Assembly (NCBI RefSeq): GCF_038433135.1
Contig: NZ_JBCDMV010000001.1
Location: 62,001-126,000, forward strand
Direction: 5' to 3'
DNA: 64,000 bases
From: Luteococcus sp038433135
Lineage (GTDB): Bacteria; Actinomycetota; Actinomycetes; Propionibacteriales; Propionibacteriaceae
Both the position numbers and the translations under genes were made by a program. Of the stretch, positions 34,293 to 43,961 are shown one piece after another; positions within the stretch are counted from its first letter, which is position 1; each line of letters begins with the position of its first letter. Below the pieces are notes generated by a model. The model was not told the origin of the DNA, made no database searches, and saw nothing but the letters and a program-made list of their open reading frames with translations.

Positions 34293-34384
34293 TTCCCGAG
34301 AATCGACCCCCAGAATCGGCTCCGCTGGCGGACCTTCACGCAGCGGCCTGTCGAGTCCCCGATTCTGGGGGTCGGTTTTCGGAA
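34293..34384. repeat. family A inverted repeat, copy 1
   Basis: The left arm runs 34293-34319 and the right arm 34357-34384. They share the perfect core CGACCCCCAGAATCGG (left strand) against its complement, flanked by TTCC.GA and TTC/GAA ends. It occupies the divergent gap between arfB and the DUF3267 gene, ending 31 bp before the latter's start. Confidence 0.85.
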
Positions 34385-34415
34385 TCTGCCGCGACAGCCC
34401 GCATAGGATCGGGTC

Positions 34416-35000
34416 ATGTGGTACCCGCCCAAACTGCCGGGCACTAGCGAGAGCAAGGTGCCGGGCGAGCGTTCCCAGGCGTGGATGGCCGCGCTTGGGA
34501 CCGGCCTGCTGCTCCTGGGGGCGGGTGTGGGGGTCGCGATCATGGCCTGGCGCGAATCCGCCTCGGGCAACTACTACCTCACGGCCCGCCGGGCGCTGCT
34601 GCTGGTGGCGGGCACGACGATGATCACCATCGCCACCATGGCGCTGCACGAACTGCTGCACGGTCTGGGGATGGCGGTGCTGCGGGCTCGCCCCCGCTTC
34701 GGCGCCGGCATGATGTCACCCGGCCTGCCCTACCTGTACACCACATGCGAGGGGCATCGGTTCACCCGCTGGCAGTACATCGTCGTGGCCGCCCTGCCGA
34801 ATGTGGTGATCAACCTTGGCCTGCTCCTGATGATGGCCTGGGGTCCGTACGAGGCCTGGTGGGTGCTGCCCTTCGCGCTGCACCTCTCCGGTGGGGTGGG
34901 CGACGCCTGGCTGTGCTGGGCCGCGCTCACCGAGCCCCCCGGAACCCTGGTGGAGGACCAGCGCGCCGGGGTCAGGGTGTACCGCCCCGAGACCTCCTGA
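34416..35000 (+). CDS. putative DUF3267 zinc metalloprotease
   Basis: The 194-residue integral membrane protein has a zinc-peptidase motif in a membrane helix: MALHELLHGLGMAVL (HExxH-type, ~78-92). Second membrane region residues include VAALPNVVINLGLLLMMAWG, whose asparagine/aspartate could complete the metal site as in DUF3267 and site-2 protease relatives. Function is unknown; such proteins may cleave within the membrane. The ATG at 34416 lies just past the family A palindrome, and there is a weak ribosome site. It is convergent with the thioredoxin-like gene, stops ten bases apart. Confidence 0.7.
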   Translation: MWYPPKLPGTSESKVPGERSQAWMAALGTGLLLLGAGVGVAIMAWRESASGNYYLTARRALLLVAGTTMITIATMALHELLHGLGMAVLRARPRFGAGMMSPGLPYLYTTCEGHRFTRWQYIVVAALPNVVINLGLLLMMAWGPYEAWWVLPFALHLSGGVGDAWLCWAALTEPPGTLVEDQRAGVRVYRPETS

Positions 35001-35009
35001 GCGGACGGC

Positions 35010-35657
35010 TCAGCCCCCGATCTTGGCCAGGTTCTCCGCCATCTGATCCGCTGTCAGCCCGCCCACCCGGCTCTCCCGCAGGATCCCGTCGCCGTCGATG
35101 AAGAAGTGCGACGGGATCCCGATCGAGCGGTAGCGCGACGCCAGCTCGGTCTCCGGGTCGCTGACCATCGGGAAGGTCAGGTTCAGCCGGTTGGCATAGG
35201 AGCGCACCGTGGCGGCATCCTCGCTGATGAAGACGGCAATGATGGTGACGTCCTTGGGCTTGGCGGCCTGCCAGGCGGCTTCGATGTCCGGGGCCTCGGC
35301 GCGGCAGGCGGTGCACCAGGTGGCGCCGAAGGTGATCCAGACCGGCTTGCCCTTGAGTGACGCCAGGGAGATCTGCTTGCCGTCCATCGTGGTGACGGTG
35401 AAGCCGGGGGCAGGCTTGCCCACCTCCGGCGCCGAGCCGCTCTGGTCGCCCTCCAGGGTCACCGACTGGGCACCCCCGGTGCCTCCCGGGGCGGTGGCCG
35501 CGGGCTCGGAATCCGCCCGGTTCACGAACCAGGCCCCGGCCAGCACCAGCGCCAGGGTGATGCCCAGCACGGCCAGGCTGCCGTACTTGCTGCGCCGCAG
35601 CCGCTCGCGCCAGTCGCCCGACGTCTGGGCCGGATCGGTGGGGTGCTGCTCGGACAT
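35010..35657 (-). CDS. ResA/TlpA-type thiol-disulfide oxidoreductase
   Basis: The 215-residue protein has one N-terminal membrane helix (YGSLAVLGITLALVLAGAWF) and an extracytoplasmic thioredoxin domain. The active site is WCTAC (~117-121) in ITFGATWCTACRAEAPD. Later blocks (FPMVSDPETELASRYRSIGI, PSHFFIDGDG) are typical of ResA. It would reduce the CxxCH cysteines of apocytochromes before haem attachment. It is the last gene of the cytochrome c assembly run, separated from resC by a 105-bp gap that contains a perfect 16-bp inverted repeat. Confidence 0.88.
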   Translation of the reverse strand: MSEQHPTDPAQTSGDWRERLRRSKYGSLAVLGITLALVLAGAWFVNRADSEPAATAPGGTGGAQSVTLEGDQSGSAPEVGKPAPGFTVTTMDGKQISLASLKGKPVWITFGATWCTACRAEAPDIEAAWQAAKPKDVTIIAVFISEDAATVRSYANRLNLTFPMVSDPETELASRYRSIGIPSHFFIDGDGILRESRVGGLTADQMAENLAKIGG

Positions 35658-35688
35658 TCGGTTACTCCATCGGGAAGAGGGGCTGAAT

Positions 35689-35746
35689 GGGCTGAGCCCG
35701 TCGAGGCACCACCAACTCTGGCAGATTTCGTCGACGGGCTCAGCCC
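35689..35746 (-). terminator. 16-bp inverted repeat between resC and the ResA-like gene
   Basis: GGGCTGAGCCCGTCGA (35689-35704) pairs perfectly with TCGACGGGCTCAGCCC (35731-35746), loop 26 bases. It may attenuate readthrough. The arm CGACGGGCTC.GCC also occurs inside the coiled-coil gene at 52784 and 53039, so it could be a mobile palindrome. Confidence 0.55.
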
Positions 35747-35762
35747 TTGGGTGGGGTGGGGG

Positions 35763-36620
35763 TCAGGCGTAGGAGTGCAGGCCGCCGAAGAAGTGGTTGC
35801 CCAGGAAGGTGAACAGGATGGCCACGAAGCCCATGATCAGCAGCCAGGCGGAGCGGTTGCCCTGCCAGCCCTTGGTCACCCGGGCATGGATGTAGGCGCC
35901 GTAGATCAGCCAGGTGACCAGCGCGGCGGTCTCCTTCGGATCCCAGCTCCAGTACTTGCCCCAGGCCGAATTGGCCCAGATGGCGCCCTGGATGTTCATC
36001 ATGGTGAGCAGCGGGAAGCTGAACACGACGGCGCGGTAGCCCAGCTCGTCCAGCCGCTCCCGGCTGGGCAGGCTGGCCCAGTTCACCTTTGGCTTGAGCA
36101 GGTAGAGGATGCCGGCTGCCGAGGCGACGCCGCCGGCGCCGTAGCCCAGCACCGCCAGGAAGACGTGCACGGTCAGCATGAAGGGGCTCTGCAGCGCGGG
36201 CATCAGCGGCTTGGTGATGTCGTCGCGGGTGGCGGCGTAGATCAGGATGGCCAGCGCCATCGGCAGCAGCGCGATGCCCAGCGCGCGGGCCTGGTGGCGA
36301 CGCTCGAAGTAGACGTAGAAGGCGAGCATCCCCCAGCCGAAGGCGCAGGCAAACTCGTACTGGTTGGCGAAGGGCGCGTGCTTCACCACGATTGCCCGGG
36401 TCACCAGGCTGATGGTCATCAGCACGGCCGCGGCCAGCGCCAGCTGGCTGCCGTACCAGGCGACGCCGCGGCTGGGGGCGGCGACGGGCACCGACCCTCC
36501 GCCGGCGGTGGCCAGCACCGGGCTGCGACGGGCGGTGGTGAGCCCCGCCAGGAAGGCGACGGCGGCCAGGCCCACCAGGATGGTGGCTGCCACCAGGCAG
36601 TACTTCGAGATCTCAAGCAT
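35763..36620 (-). CDS. ccsB: System II cytochrome c assembly protein ResC/CcsB
   Basis: The 285-residue protein has about eight membrane helices and the haem-handling signature WGKYWSWDPKETAALVTWLIY near 220 (WxWD motif). A periplasmic histidine precedes it (e.g. LTVHVFLAVLGYG) and another follows (LGNHFFGGLH). CcsB/ResC moves haem across the membrane and, with ResB, joins it to CxxCH cysteines. The gene overlaps the resB stop by eight bases. It belongs to the ResB-ResC-CcdA-TPR set that serves the adjacent NrfHA cytochromes. Confidence 0.9.
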   Translation of the reverse strand: MLEISKYCLVAATILVGLAAVAFLAGLTTARRSPVLATAGGGSVPVAAPSRGVAWYGSQLALAAAVLMTISLVTRAIVVKHAPFANQYEFACAFGWGMLAFYVYFERRHQARALGIALLPMALAILIYAATRDDITKPLMPALQSPFMLTVHVFLAVLGYGAGGVASAAGILYLLKPKVNWASLPSRERLDELGYRAVVFSFPLLTMMNIQGAIWANSAWGKYWSWDPKETAALVTWLIYGAYIHARVTKGWQGNRSAWLLIMGFVAILFTFLGNHFFGGLHSYA

Positions 36621-38124
36621 GGGTGCTCCCGGTAGTGGTCAGGTTGTCGTCGGTGGTGCTGGGATCGGTGGTGCTGGGGTCGGTTGCCGGTTCGGGGGCC
36701 GACGAGGTGCCGCCGAGCGAGTCGACGAATTTCGTCACCTCGTTCTCGAACAGGGTGTCGTGCTTGTCCGGGGAGGCCACTCGCACCTGGTTGCCGTCGG
36801 GACCGGGATGGATCCGGATCCACAACCGCTGGTGGCGGAAGAACATGGTGCAGATCATCCCGGCCACCAGCAGCAGCGATCCGAGCCACACCAGCGGTGC
36901 GCCATTGTCCTTGCTGACCATCAGGCCGGTGAACTGGCGCTCCCGGTTGAAGGTCATCTGCACGCCACCGACGTCGGTGGGCTTGCCCTGGCTGATCACC
37001 TGGTTGGCCTTGGGCTCGGTGCTGCCGGCATCGTAGAGCTCCACCATCACCTGGCCGGGGCCGATCCGCGCGTCGGTCTGCCCGGATGCGGGAGCGACGA
37101 CGTAGACCTGCATCCCGTTGGACAGGGTGGCCTTGCCGTAGTTCTGGGTCTCGTCCTGGGTCTGGTACTGCAGCGGGACACCCTGGTGCAGCAATTGCTT
37201 GCCGGCGGCGTCCTTGATGGTCAGGTCTGCCGCGAAGCCGAAGTAGGACTGGTTGAACATCACCCGTCCCTCCTTCAGCGGGGCATTGACCCGCAGGGTG
37301 TGCTCCCTCAGCTTCTGGCCGTCCTTGTACAGCACCACCTCGGCGGCATAGTCCATCGGACTGCCGTCGTCGTGGTAGGAGTCGGTGAAGCTCTTGGCCT
37401 CGATCGACAGGCCGGTGCCGTGCCCGACGGCCTGCGGGCCCATCCCCACCGGGACGGTGAACTCGTCCTCATGGAAGCCGGTGTTGTTGGTCACCAGCAC
37501 CCCCAGCAGGATCAGGCAGAAGGCCGCGTGCGCAAGGGCGGTGCCCAGCGGCATCCAGCGGTTGCGGTCGGCGTAGAGGTTCAGCCCGTCCGGGCCGTCG
37601 TCCTGGATGATCCGGAAACGCTTGTGAGCGAGCTTGTTGCGGGCCTCGGCCAGCACCGCCTGGGCGTCGCCGCCGACGACGGTGCTGCGATGGGTCCGGG
37701 CATGGTCGAAGAAGCCCTCCCGCACATGGGTGTGCGGCTTGGTGGCATTGCGCCACAGCGTCGGCAGCCGGTGCGTGGTGCAGGCGATGATGCTCAGCAC
37801 CAGCAGGATGTTGACGATCCGGAAGGGCCAGGAGCTGAACATGTGGAAGACGCCCAGGAAGCTCAGCGGCATCGTCCAGCCGCGGTACTTGGGCTGCACG
37901 CTCTCCAGGAAGGAGGCGTAGCGGGCGGGGTCGGCGCGCGTCTCGGCCGGTACCTGGGTGAACAGCACGCCCAGCAGGCTGAGCAGCGTCATGGCGAAGA
38001 TCAGCCACAGACCGAAGCGCTTGTTGTAGAAGAGTCGGTAGATCCGGCGGAACATCTCGGCGGGGCTGATGTCGGCACCGGCGTCGGGGGCCGCCCCGGG
38101 GGGTGACTGCACGGCTGTACTCAT
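36613..38124 (-). CDS. resB: System II cytochrome c assembly protein ResB/Ccs1
   Basis: The 503-residue protein has three N-terminal membrane helices (FGLWLIFAMTLLSLLGVLFT; IVNILLVLSIIACTTHRLP; MPLGTALAHAAFCLILLGV), a large extracytoplasmic domain and a fourth helix (VWLGSLLLVAGMICTMFFRH). A tail DPSTTDPSTTDD follows. The family forms the haem lyase with ResC/CcsB. Conserved tryptophans and the histidine flanking the membrane segments coordinate haem. The start at 38124 is ten bases downstream of the ccdA stop on this strand, so they are cotranscribed. It overlaps resC by eight bases. Confidence 0.9.
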   Translation of the reverse strand: MSTAVQSPPGAAPDAGADISPAEMFRRIYRLFYNKRFGLWLIFAMTLLSLLGVLFTQVPAETRADPARYASFLESVQPKYRGWTMPLSFLGVFHMFSSWPFRIVNILLVLSIIACTTHRLPTLWRNATKPHTHVREGFFDHARTHRSTVVGGDAQAVLAEARNKLAHKRFRIIQDDGPDGLNLYADRNRWMPLGTALAHAAFCLILLGVLVTNNTGFHEDEFTVPVGMGPQAVGHGTGLSIEAKSFTDSYHDDGSPMDYAAEVVLYKDGQKLREHTLRVNAPLKEGRVMFNQSYFGFAADLTIKDAAGKQLLHQGVPLQYQTQDETQNYGKATLSNGMQVYVVAPASGQTDARIGPGQVMVELYDAGSTEPKANQVISQGKPTDVGGVQMTFNRERQFTGLMVSKDNGAPLVWLGSLLLVAGMICTMFFRHQRLWIRIHPGPDGNQVRVASPDKHDTLFENEVTKFVDSLGGTSSAPEPATDPSTTDPSTTDDNLTTTGSTHA

Positions 38125-38134
38125 GGTGTCTTCC

Positions 38135-38824
38135 TCATACTCCGAAGGCGGAAAGCCTGCTGAACTGGTTGGTGATGACCAGGAAGCCGGTGAGCAGCAG
38201 CAGCGCTCCCGAGACCAACTGGACGGCGGTTTCGTGGCGGGTGAACCAGGCGAGCTTCTCGCTCACCCAGCTGGCCCCCAGTGCGACCGCGACGAAGGGA
38301 AGGCCCAGCCCCAGGCAGTAGGCGACCAGCAGCGCCGCCCCTTGCCCGACGCTGTTGGCCTGGGTGGCCAGGCCGATGATGCCGCCCAGGATCGGGCCGA
38401 TGCACGGCGTCCAACCCGCGCCGAAGGCCAGCCCCAGCAGCACCGAGCGGCGCAGGCTGGGGGCCTGCACAGCGCGACCAGAGCGGGGGCCGCCGAAAGT
38501 CCTGGCCAGGAAGGGGAGCTCCACCAGGCCGGCGACGTGCAGGCCCATCACCACCAGGATGCCGCCGCCGATGATCCGCAGCAGGTCGCGATGGTCACCC
38601 ACCACCCAGCCGATCAGCCCGATCGAGGCCCACAGCCCCACGAAGACCACGCTGAAGCCGGCGACGAAGGCCAGCGACTGCCGCAGGGCGGCGCCCGTCG
38701 TGCGTTCGCTCTCGTCGGTGCCCACCAGGTAGCCCACGAAGACGGGCACGATCGGCAGGAAGCACGGCGAGGCGAAGCTGACGATGCCCGCCAGCAGCGC
38801 GATCGGTAGCGTGAGATTGTCCAT
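38135..38824 (-). CDS. ccdA: thiol-disulfide interchange protein CcdA
   Basis: The 229-residue, six-helix protein has the two buried cysteine motifs: ASPCFLPIVP near 20 and GWTPCIGPILGGII near 137. CcdA passes electrons from cytoplasmic thioredoxin across the membrane to ResA-like proteins, keeping apocytochrome cysteines reduced. It sits between the TPR protein and resB with spacings of 10-13 bases, so one transcript is expected. The motifs and length match short CcdA rather than full DsbD. Confidence 0.92.
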   Translation of the reverse strand: MDNLTLPIALLAGIVSFASPCFLPIVPVFVGYLVGTDESERTTGAALRQSLAFVAGFSVVFVGLWASIGLIGWVVGDHRDLLRIIGGGILVVMGLHVAGLVELPFLARTFGGPRSGRAVQAPSLRRSVLLGLAFGAGWTPCIGPILGGIIGLATQANSVGQGAALLVAYCLGLGLPFVAVALGASWVSEKLAWFTRHETAVQLVSGALLLLTGFLVITNQFSRLSAFGV

Positions 38825-38836
38825 GGTGGTGAGCGG

Positions 38837-39766
38837 TCAGCGCGACGACGATGCCGAGGCCGCGGGGGCCGAGCTGGCCGGGGCGGCGGAGCCGGCGCCC
38901 GACGCAGCCGGGCTGGGGGAGGCCGACGAACCCAGGTGGGACTTGACGGTCCTGGCCAGCTCCGACGTCGGATCGATCTGGACCACCTTGGTCCACATCT
39001 GGCGGGCCTTGGGCATGTCGTTCTTGCTCATGTACAGGAAGCCCAGGTTGTAGAAGGTCTCGGCGCGCTTGGGGTCGAGCTTGGCAGCCTGCTGCCAGGA
39101 GACCTCGGCATCCTTCAGGTTGGCACCGTTGAACTGGGCGACGCCCAGCGCCAGCCAGGCCGTGACGTCCTTCGGGGTGACCTCGGTGACCCGCTGCTGC
39201 CAGTGCGCGGCCTTGTCGTACTCGCTGGCGCCGTCGTAGATCTGGCCCAGCGCCTTCATGGAGAGCACGTCCTTGGGATTGGCCTTGATCTTGGCCTCCA
39301 GGGTGGCCACCATCTGCGGATCGACCGGCTTGGGGGTGCTGCCCATCTGGGCGGAGGCCGACGGCGCGGCCTGCGCACCCGGATCCTGCGGCTGGCCACC
39401 CATCAGGTAGACGCCCACCACGACGGCGGCGCTGGCTGCGGCCAGAGCGACGGGCATCAGCCAGCCCTTCTTCTTGGGCGGGTTGATCTTCACGGGCGCG
39501 GTGATCGGCTGGTCGGCCTCGTCGTCCAGGCCGAGCAGGGAGAAGTCCTCCTCCACCGCGGCATTCGCGCCGCTTGCGCCCGGGGTGGCCTCGACGGCGG
39601 AACGGGCCAGCCCGATCTGCCGGGCCGCCCAGGGCTGCAGGTCGTCGGGGGCCTGCTGCAGGTAGCTGACCAGACTGTCGTGGGCGGCCGACACCTGGGC
39701 GGGCGTCGCCCCGGCGGGTAGCCCGAAGAAGCGTTCGGCGCCAGTGGCCTGCTGTGGCGTAGTCAT
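38837..39766 (-). CDS. TPR protein of cytochrome c maturation (NrfG/CcmH-like)
   Basis: The 309-residue protein has a cytoplasmic N-terminal region, one membrane helix (GWLMPVALAAASAAVVVGVYL), then TPR repeats outside (~150-265; SMKALGQIYDGASEYDKAAH, AWLALGVAQFNGANLKDAE, TFYNLGFLYMSKNDMPKAR). A Ser/Ala/Pro tail follows. This resembles CcmH/NrfG TPR subunits that present apocytochromes to the haem lyase. It opens the operon TPR-ccdA-resB-resC-ResA-like and follows nrfA after a terminator. The ATG at 39766 lies after a GGGAG site. Confidence 0.75.
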   Translation of the reverse strand: MTTPQQATGAERFFGLPAGATPAQVSAAHDSLVSYLQQAPDDLQPWAARQIGLARSAVEATPGASGANAAVEEDFSLLGLDDEADQPITAPVKINPPKKKGWLMPVALAAASAAVVVGVYLMGGQPQDPGAQAAPSASAQMGSTPKPVDPQMVATLEAKIKANPKDVLSMKALGQIYDGASEYDKAAHWQQRVTEVTPKDVTAWLALGVAQFNGANLKDAEVSWQQAAKLDPKRAETFYNLGFLYMSKNDMPKARQMWTKVVQIDPTSELARTVKSHLGSSASPSPAASGAGSAAPASSAPAASASSSR

Positions 39767-39921
39767 CTGCGTCTCCCGGAGTATCTCGGTGTGGCAACCC
39801 GGCCGGGTCACCCGGGCCGCGCCGCCTGGAAGATCCCCCGCCGCATCAGTCGTTTAGATACGGAAAGAAGAGGAGATATTCCCATGTGCGGCTCACTGTA
39901 GCCGTCGCCCTCCGGACGTCA

Positions 39922-39958
39922 GGAACGGGGGGTGGACTTTGCGTCCACCCCCCGTTCC
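39922..39958 (-). terminator. terminator of the nrfHA operon
   Basis: GGAACGGGGGGTGGAC (39922-39937) pairs perfectly with GTCCACCCCCCGTTCC (39943-39958) around TTTGC. It lies 26 bases past the nrfA stop. A 16-bp GC stem is a strong terminator and separates nrfHA from the cytochrome c assembly operon. Confidence 0.9.
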
Positions 39959-39983
39959 CGGGCCTGCTGCTGTGCGGTTGTGA

Positions 39984-41546
<1,563 letters not shown>

Positions 41547-41552
41547 GGCAGT

Positions 41553-42047
41553 TCACTTCCTGTGACCGACTTCACTGTGGCATTGAGTGCACGACACCTT
41601 GGTGTCGTGGGTGCGCGTCATCTGGATGTCCTCGGTCAAGTCCTGGTGGCAGTACAGGCAGTTGGCCTCGGCGACCTTCATGTTGACGTCGCGGATCTTG
41701 ATGTTCTCGGGATACCAGCCGGTGGAGAACTTCAACCCGTGCAGGAATCCGTCCTCGGCCTTCACCCAGTACTTGTGCACGATGTTGTCGTGCGGCAGGT
41801 GGCAGTCATTGCAGGTGGCCACCGCGTGGTGGCTGCCCGCCTTCCATGCGTTGTACTCCTCATTCATCGCATGGCAGTTCGCGCAGGTCTTGGGGTCCGT
41901 GCCGAAGTAGGACAGGCCCTGCGCGAAGACGAAGGTGTAGACACCCAGGCCGATCACCCCGCCGATGGCGATGGCGAGTAGTGAAAGGACGATCGTCTTC
42001 ATGTCGACGTACTTTTTGACCGTCTCGACGATGCCACCTCCTGCCAT
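41553..42047 (-). CDS. nrfH: tetrahaem quinol dehydrogenase NrfH
   Basis: The 164-residue NapC/NirT-type protein has a short N-terminal membrane helix (LSLLAIAIGGVIGLGVYTFV) and four haem motifs: CANCH (55), CNDCH (79), CLYCH (130) and CTQCH (153). NrfH oxidises menaquinol and passes electrons to NrfA. The length and four motifs match NrfH rather than the larger NapC. Its start at 42047 follows CAGGAGGT. It is the first gene of nrfHA and depends on the ResB/ResC/CcdA set downstream. Confidence 0.95.
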   Translation of the reverse strand: MAGGGIVETVKKYVDMKTIVLSLLAIAIGGVIGLGVYTFVFAQGLSYFGTDPKTCANCHAMNEEYNAWKAGSHHAVATCNDCHLPHDNIVHKYWVKAEDGFLHGLKFSTGWYPENIKIRDVNMKVAEANCLYCHQDLTEDIQMTRTHDTKVSCTQCHSEVGHRK

Positions 42048-42233
42048 CGTGTACCTCCTGCTCAGGCCGGTTGTGCGTCTCCCGGGGTCGGGAGGGCACG
42101 CAAGGCACCCAGTAGTGACATATTCCCGGGATTGGCGCTGCAAAACCATCCCTCAATGGATAGAACTTGGATACATCCCGCCTGCCCTGTGCACAGTGTC
42201 TGGGCAAGTCAGTGCACGGTGGGGGGCCTGGGA
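42048..42233. promoter_or_regulatory. nrfHA promoter region
   Basis: The 186-bp gap separates nrfH from the upstream NarL-type regulator gene. It holds CCATCCCTCAATGG (near 42149-42162), an interrupted dyad that could bind the regulator, and a TATGTC-like -10 on the minus strand near 42123. Both are tentative. Confidence 0.35.
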
Positions 42234-42917
42234 TCAGCCGCGACGCGGACCGCCCAGGCCCTGCCGCACGATGTAGGCCGCGGCCTGGATCCGGTTGTCC
42301 ATGTGCAGCTTGCGCAGCGCATTGTGCACATGGTTCTTCACGGTGCCCTCGGTGATGGACAGCCGGCTGCCGATCTCCCGATTGCTCAGCCCGCCGGCCA
42401 CCAGTTGCAGGATCTCCAGCTCCCGCTGGCTCAGCTCCTGCTGTTCCTCGGCCGGGGCGCTCTGGCGTGGAGCCGGCCCCTGCCCGCGCAGCTCGGCCAG
42501 CAGCCGTCCGACCAGGGCGGGGGCTAAGGGGGATTCGCCGCGCATCACCTTGCGGAAGGTGTCGAAGAGTTCATCGGGGTGCATGTCCTTCAGCAGGTAG
42601 CCGTGCACCCCCTGCCGGACGGCGGGCAGCAGGTGGTCGTCGTCCTCGCTGACGGTGAGCAGGATCACCTTGGTGCCGGGCAGGTCCGTCAACACCCGGC
42701 CCGCCGCCTCGACGCCATTCATCACCGGCATCTCCACGTCCATCAGCAGCACGTCGGGGTGCAGTTCATGCGCCAGCTCGACGCCCTCCAGCCCATTGCT
42801 GCCCTGCCCGATCACGGTCAGGTCGCTCTGGGCGTCGATCAGGGTGGCGATGGCCCGGCGGAAGAGTGGCTGGTCATCCACCAGCAGGATCCGGATGGGC
42901 GCGGCGGTCTCGGTCAT
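42234..42917 (-). CDS. NarL/LuxR-type response regulator
   Basis: The 227-residue protein has a receiver domain (ILLVDDQPLFRRAIATLIDA; phosphoacceptor D in LLMDVEMPVMNG at about residue 59; K in YLLKDMHPDELF) and a LuxR helix-turn-helix (LSQRELEILQLVAGGLSNRE, then TEGTVKNHVHNALRKL). Its position upstream of nrfHA, in the same direction, suggests it controls nitrite reduction. The start at 42917 gives a four-base ATGA overlap with the sensor kinase gene. The frame continues upstream only as a shadow of that gene. The signal could be nitrate or nitrite, but no sensor evidence shows this. Confidence 0.85.
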   Translation of the reverse strand: MTETAAPIRILLVDDQPLFRRAIATLIDAQSDLTVIGQGSNGLEGVELAHELHPDVLLMDVEMPVMNGVEAAGRVLTDLPGTKVILLTVSEDDDHLLPAVRQGVHGYLLKDMHPDELFDTFRKVMRGESPLAPALVGRLLAELRGQGPAPRQSAPAEEQQELSQRELEILQLVAGGLSNREIGSRLSITEGTVKNHVHNALRKLHMDNRIQAAAYIVRQGLGGPRRG

Positions 42918-43846
42918 CGCGCCACCCGCACGGGCAGGGCCTCGGGGGCCTCGCGACGAGGCAGGTCGACGACCACCGTCGTGCCCCGGCCGGGTGCGGA
43001 ACGCACGATGAACTCGCCGTCCAGCTGCTCCACCCGTTCCCGCATGGTGTGCAGACCGTAGCTGTCCTGGCGTCCCGGCAGCGACGGGTCGAAGCCCCGG
43101 CCATCGTCGCTGACCTCCACCCGGGTGCCGTCCTCGTCGGCACGCAACAGCACGGTGGCGCGGCTGGCGCCGGAGTGCTTGCGCACATTGGCCAATGCCT
43201 CCTGCACCACCCGGGAGAGCTGCACCTCGTGGCTGGTCGGCAGCTCGGTGTGCTCGTCGGGCAGTTGCAGCGTCAGCTCGGCCGGGATGCCGCTGCTGCG
43301 CGACCAGCTGCGCAGGAAGTGCTCGATGCCCTCGATGAAGCCCCGGTCGGTCCGGCCAGCCTCGCGCAGCCCCAGGATCGCCTCCCGGACGTCGCGGCAG
43401 GAGTCCTGGCACAGCCCGGCCAGCTCGCCCAGCTCGTCGCGCACCTGCGGCAGCGCCTCCAGATCCGGATCGCACTCCAGGGTGCGCAGCTTGAGATGGG
43501 CCACCGAGAGCACTTGGGCCAGGGAGTCATGCATCTCTCGGGCGATCCGCTCGCGTTCCTCCAGTACCGCACTGTGCCGTTCGGCTGCCAGGGCACGCTC
43601 CTGCAGTGTGACCAGCTGGCTGTACCCACGCTCGATCGAGGCGAAGATCATCCGGCTGAAGACCACCACCCCGATCGCTCCGACCAGGCCGGCGATCACA
43701 TGGGTGTTGCTGGGCCACAGCAGCGGCAGGGCCGCGACGAATGCCACGGGGACAATGATCGAGATCAGCCGCAGCCGCCGGAGCCAGCGCTCCAGATCCT
43801 GCTGGGTCGCGGGGGCGGACGGCTCGCGTCGAGACACCCGCCCCAC
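42914..43846 (-). CDS. NarX/LiaS-like sensor histidine kinase
   Basis: The 310-residue kinase has two membrane helices (LISIIVPVAFVAALPLLWPS; HVIAGLVGAIGVVVFSRMIF) with a short loop, so no periplasmic sensor domain. The HisKA_3 dimerisation region holds the phosphorylated histidine in RIAREMHDSLAQVLSVAHLK. The HATPase domain has SRVVQEALANVRKHSGASRA and VSDDGRGFDPSL. It pairs with the LuxR-type regulator encoded next. The signal may be sensed in or near the membrane. The GTG at 43846 is used, though a GTG nine bases later is also possible. Confidence 0.82.
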   Translation of the reverse strand: MGRVSRREPSAPATQQDLERWLRRLRLISIIVPVAFVAALPLLWPSNTHVIAGLVGAIGVVVFSRMIFASIERGYSQLVTLQERALAAERHSAVLEERERIAREMHDSLAQVLSVAHLKLRTLECDPDLEALPQVRDELGELAGLCQDSCRDVREAILGLREAGRTDRGFIEGIEHFLRSWSRSSGIPAELTLQLPDEHTELPTSHEVQLSRVVQEALANVRKHSGASRATVLLRADEDGTRVEVSDDGRGFDPSLPGRQDSYGLHTMRERVEQLDGEFIVRSAPGRGTTVVVDLPRREAPEALPVRVAR

Positions 43847-43961
43847 CCCCTTCGCTCAGGGCACGTCGTCCTGTGCCTTCGAGCCAAGAGTAATTCACAC
43901 AGTTTCGACGTGGTTTATCGGGGGTGCTGTATCGGTGGATACAGTCCGATCGTCCCGCGGA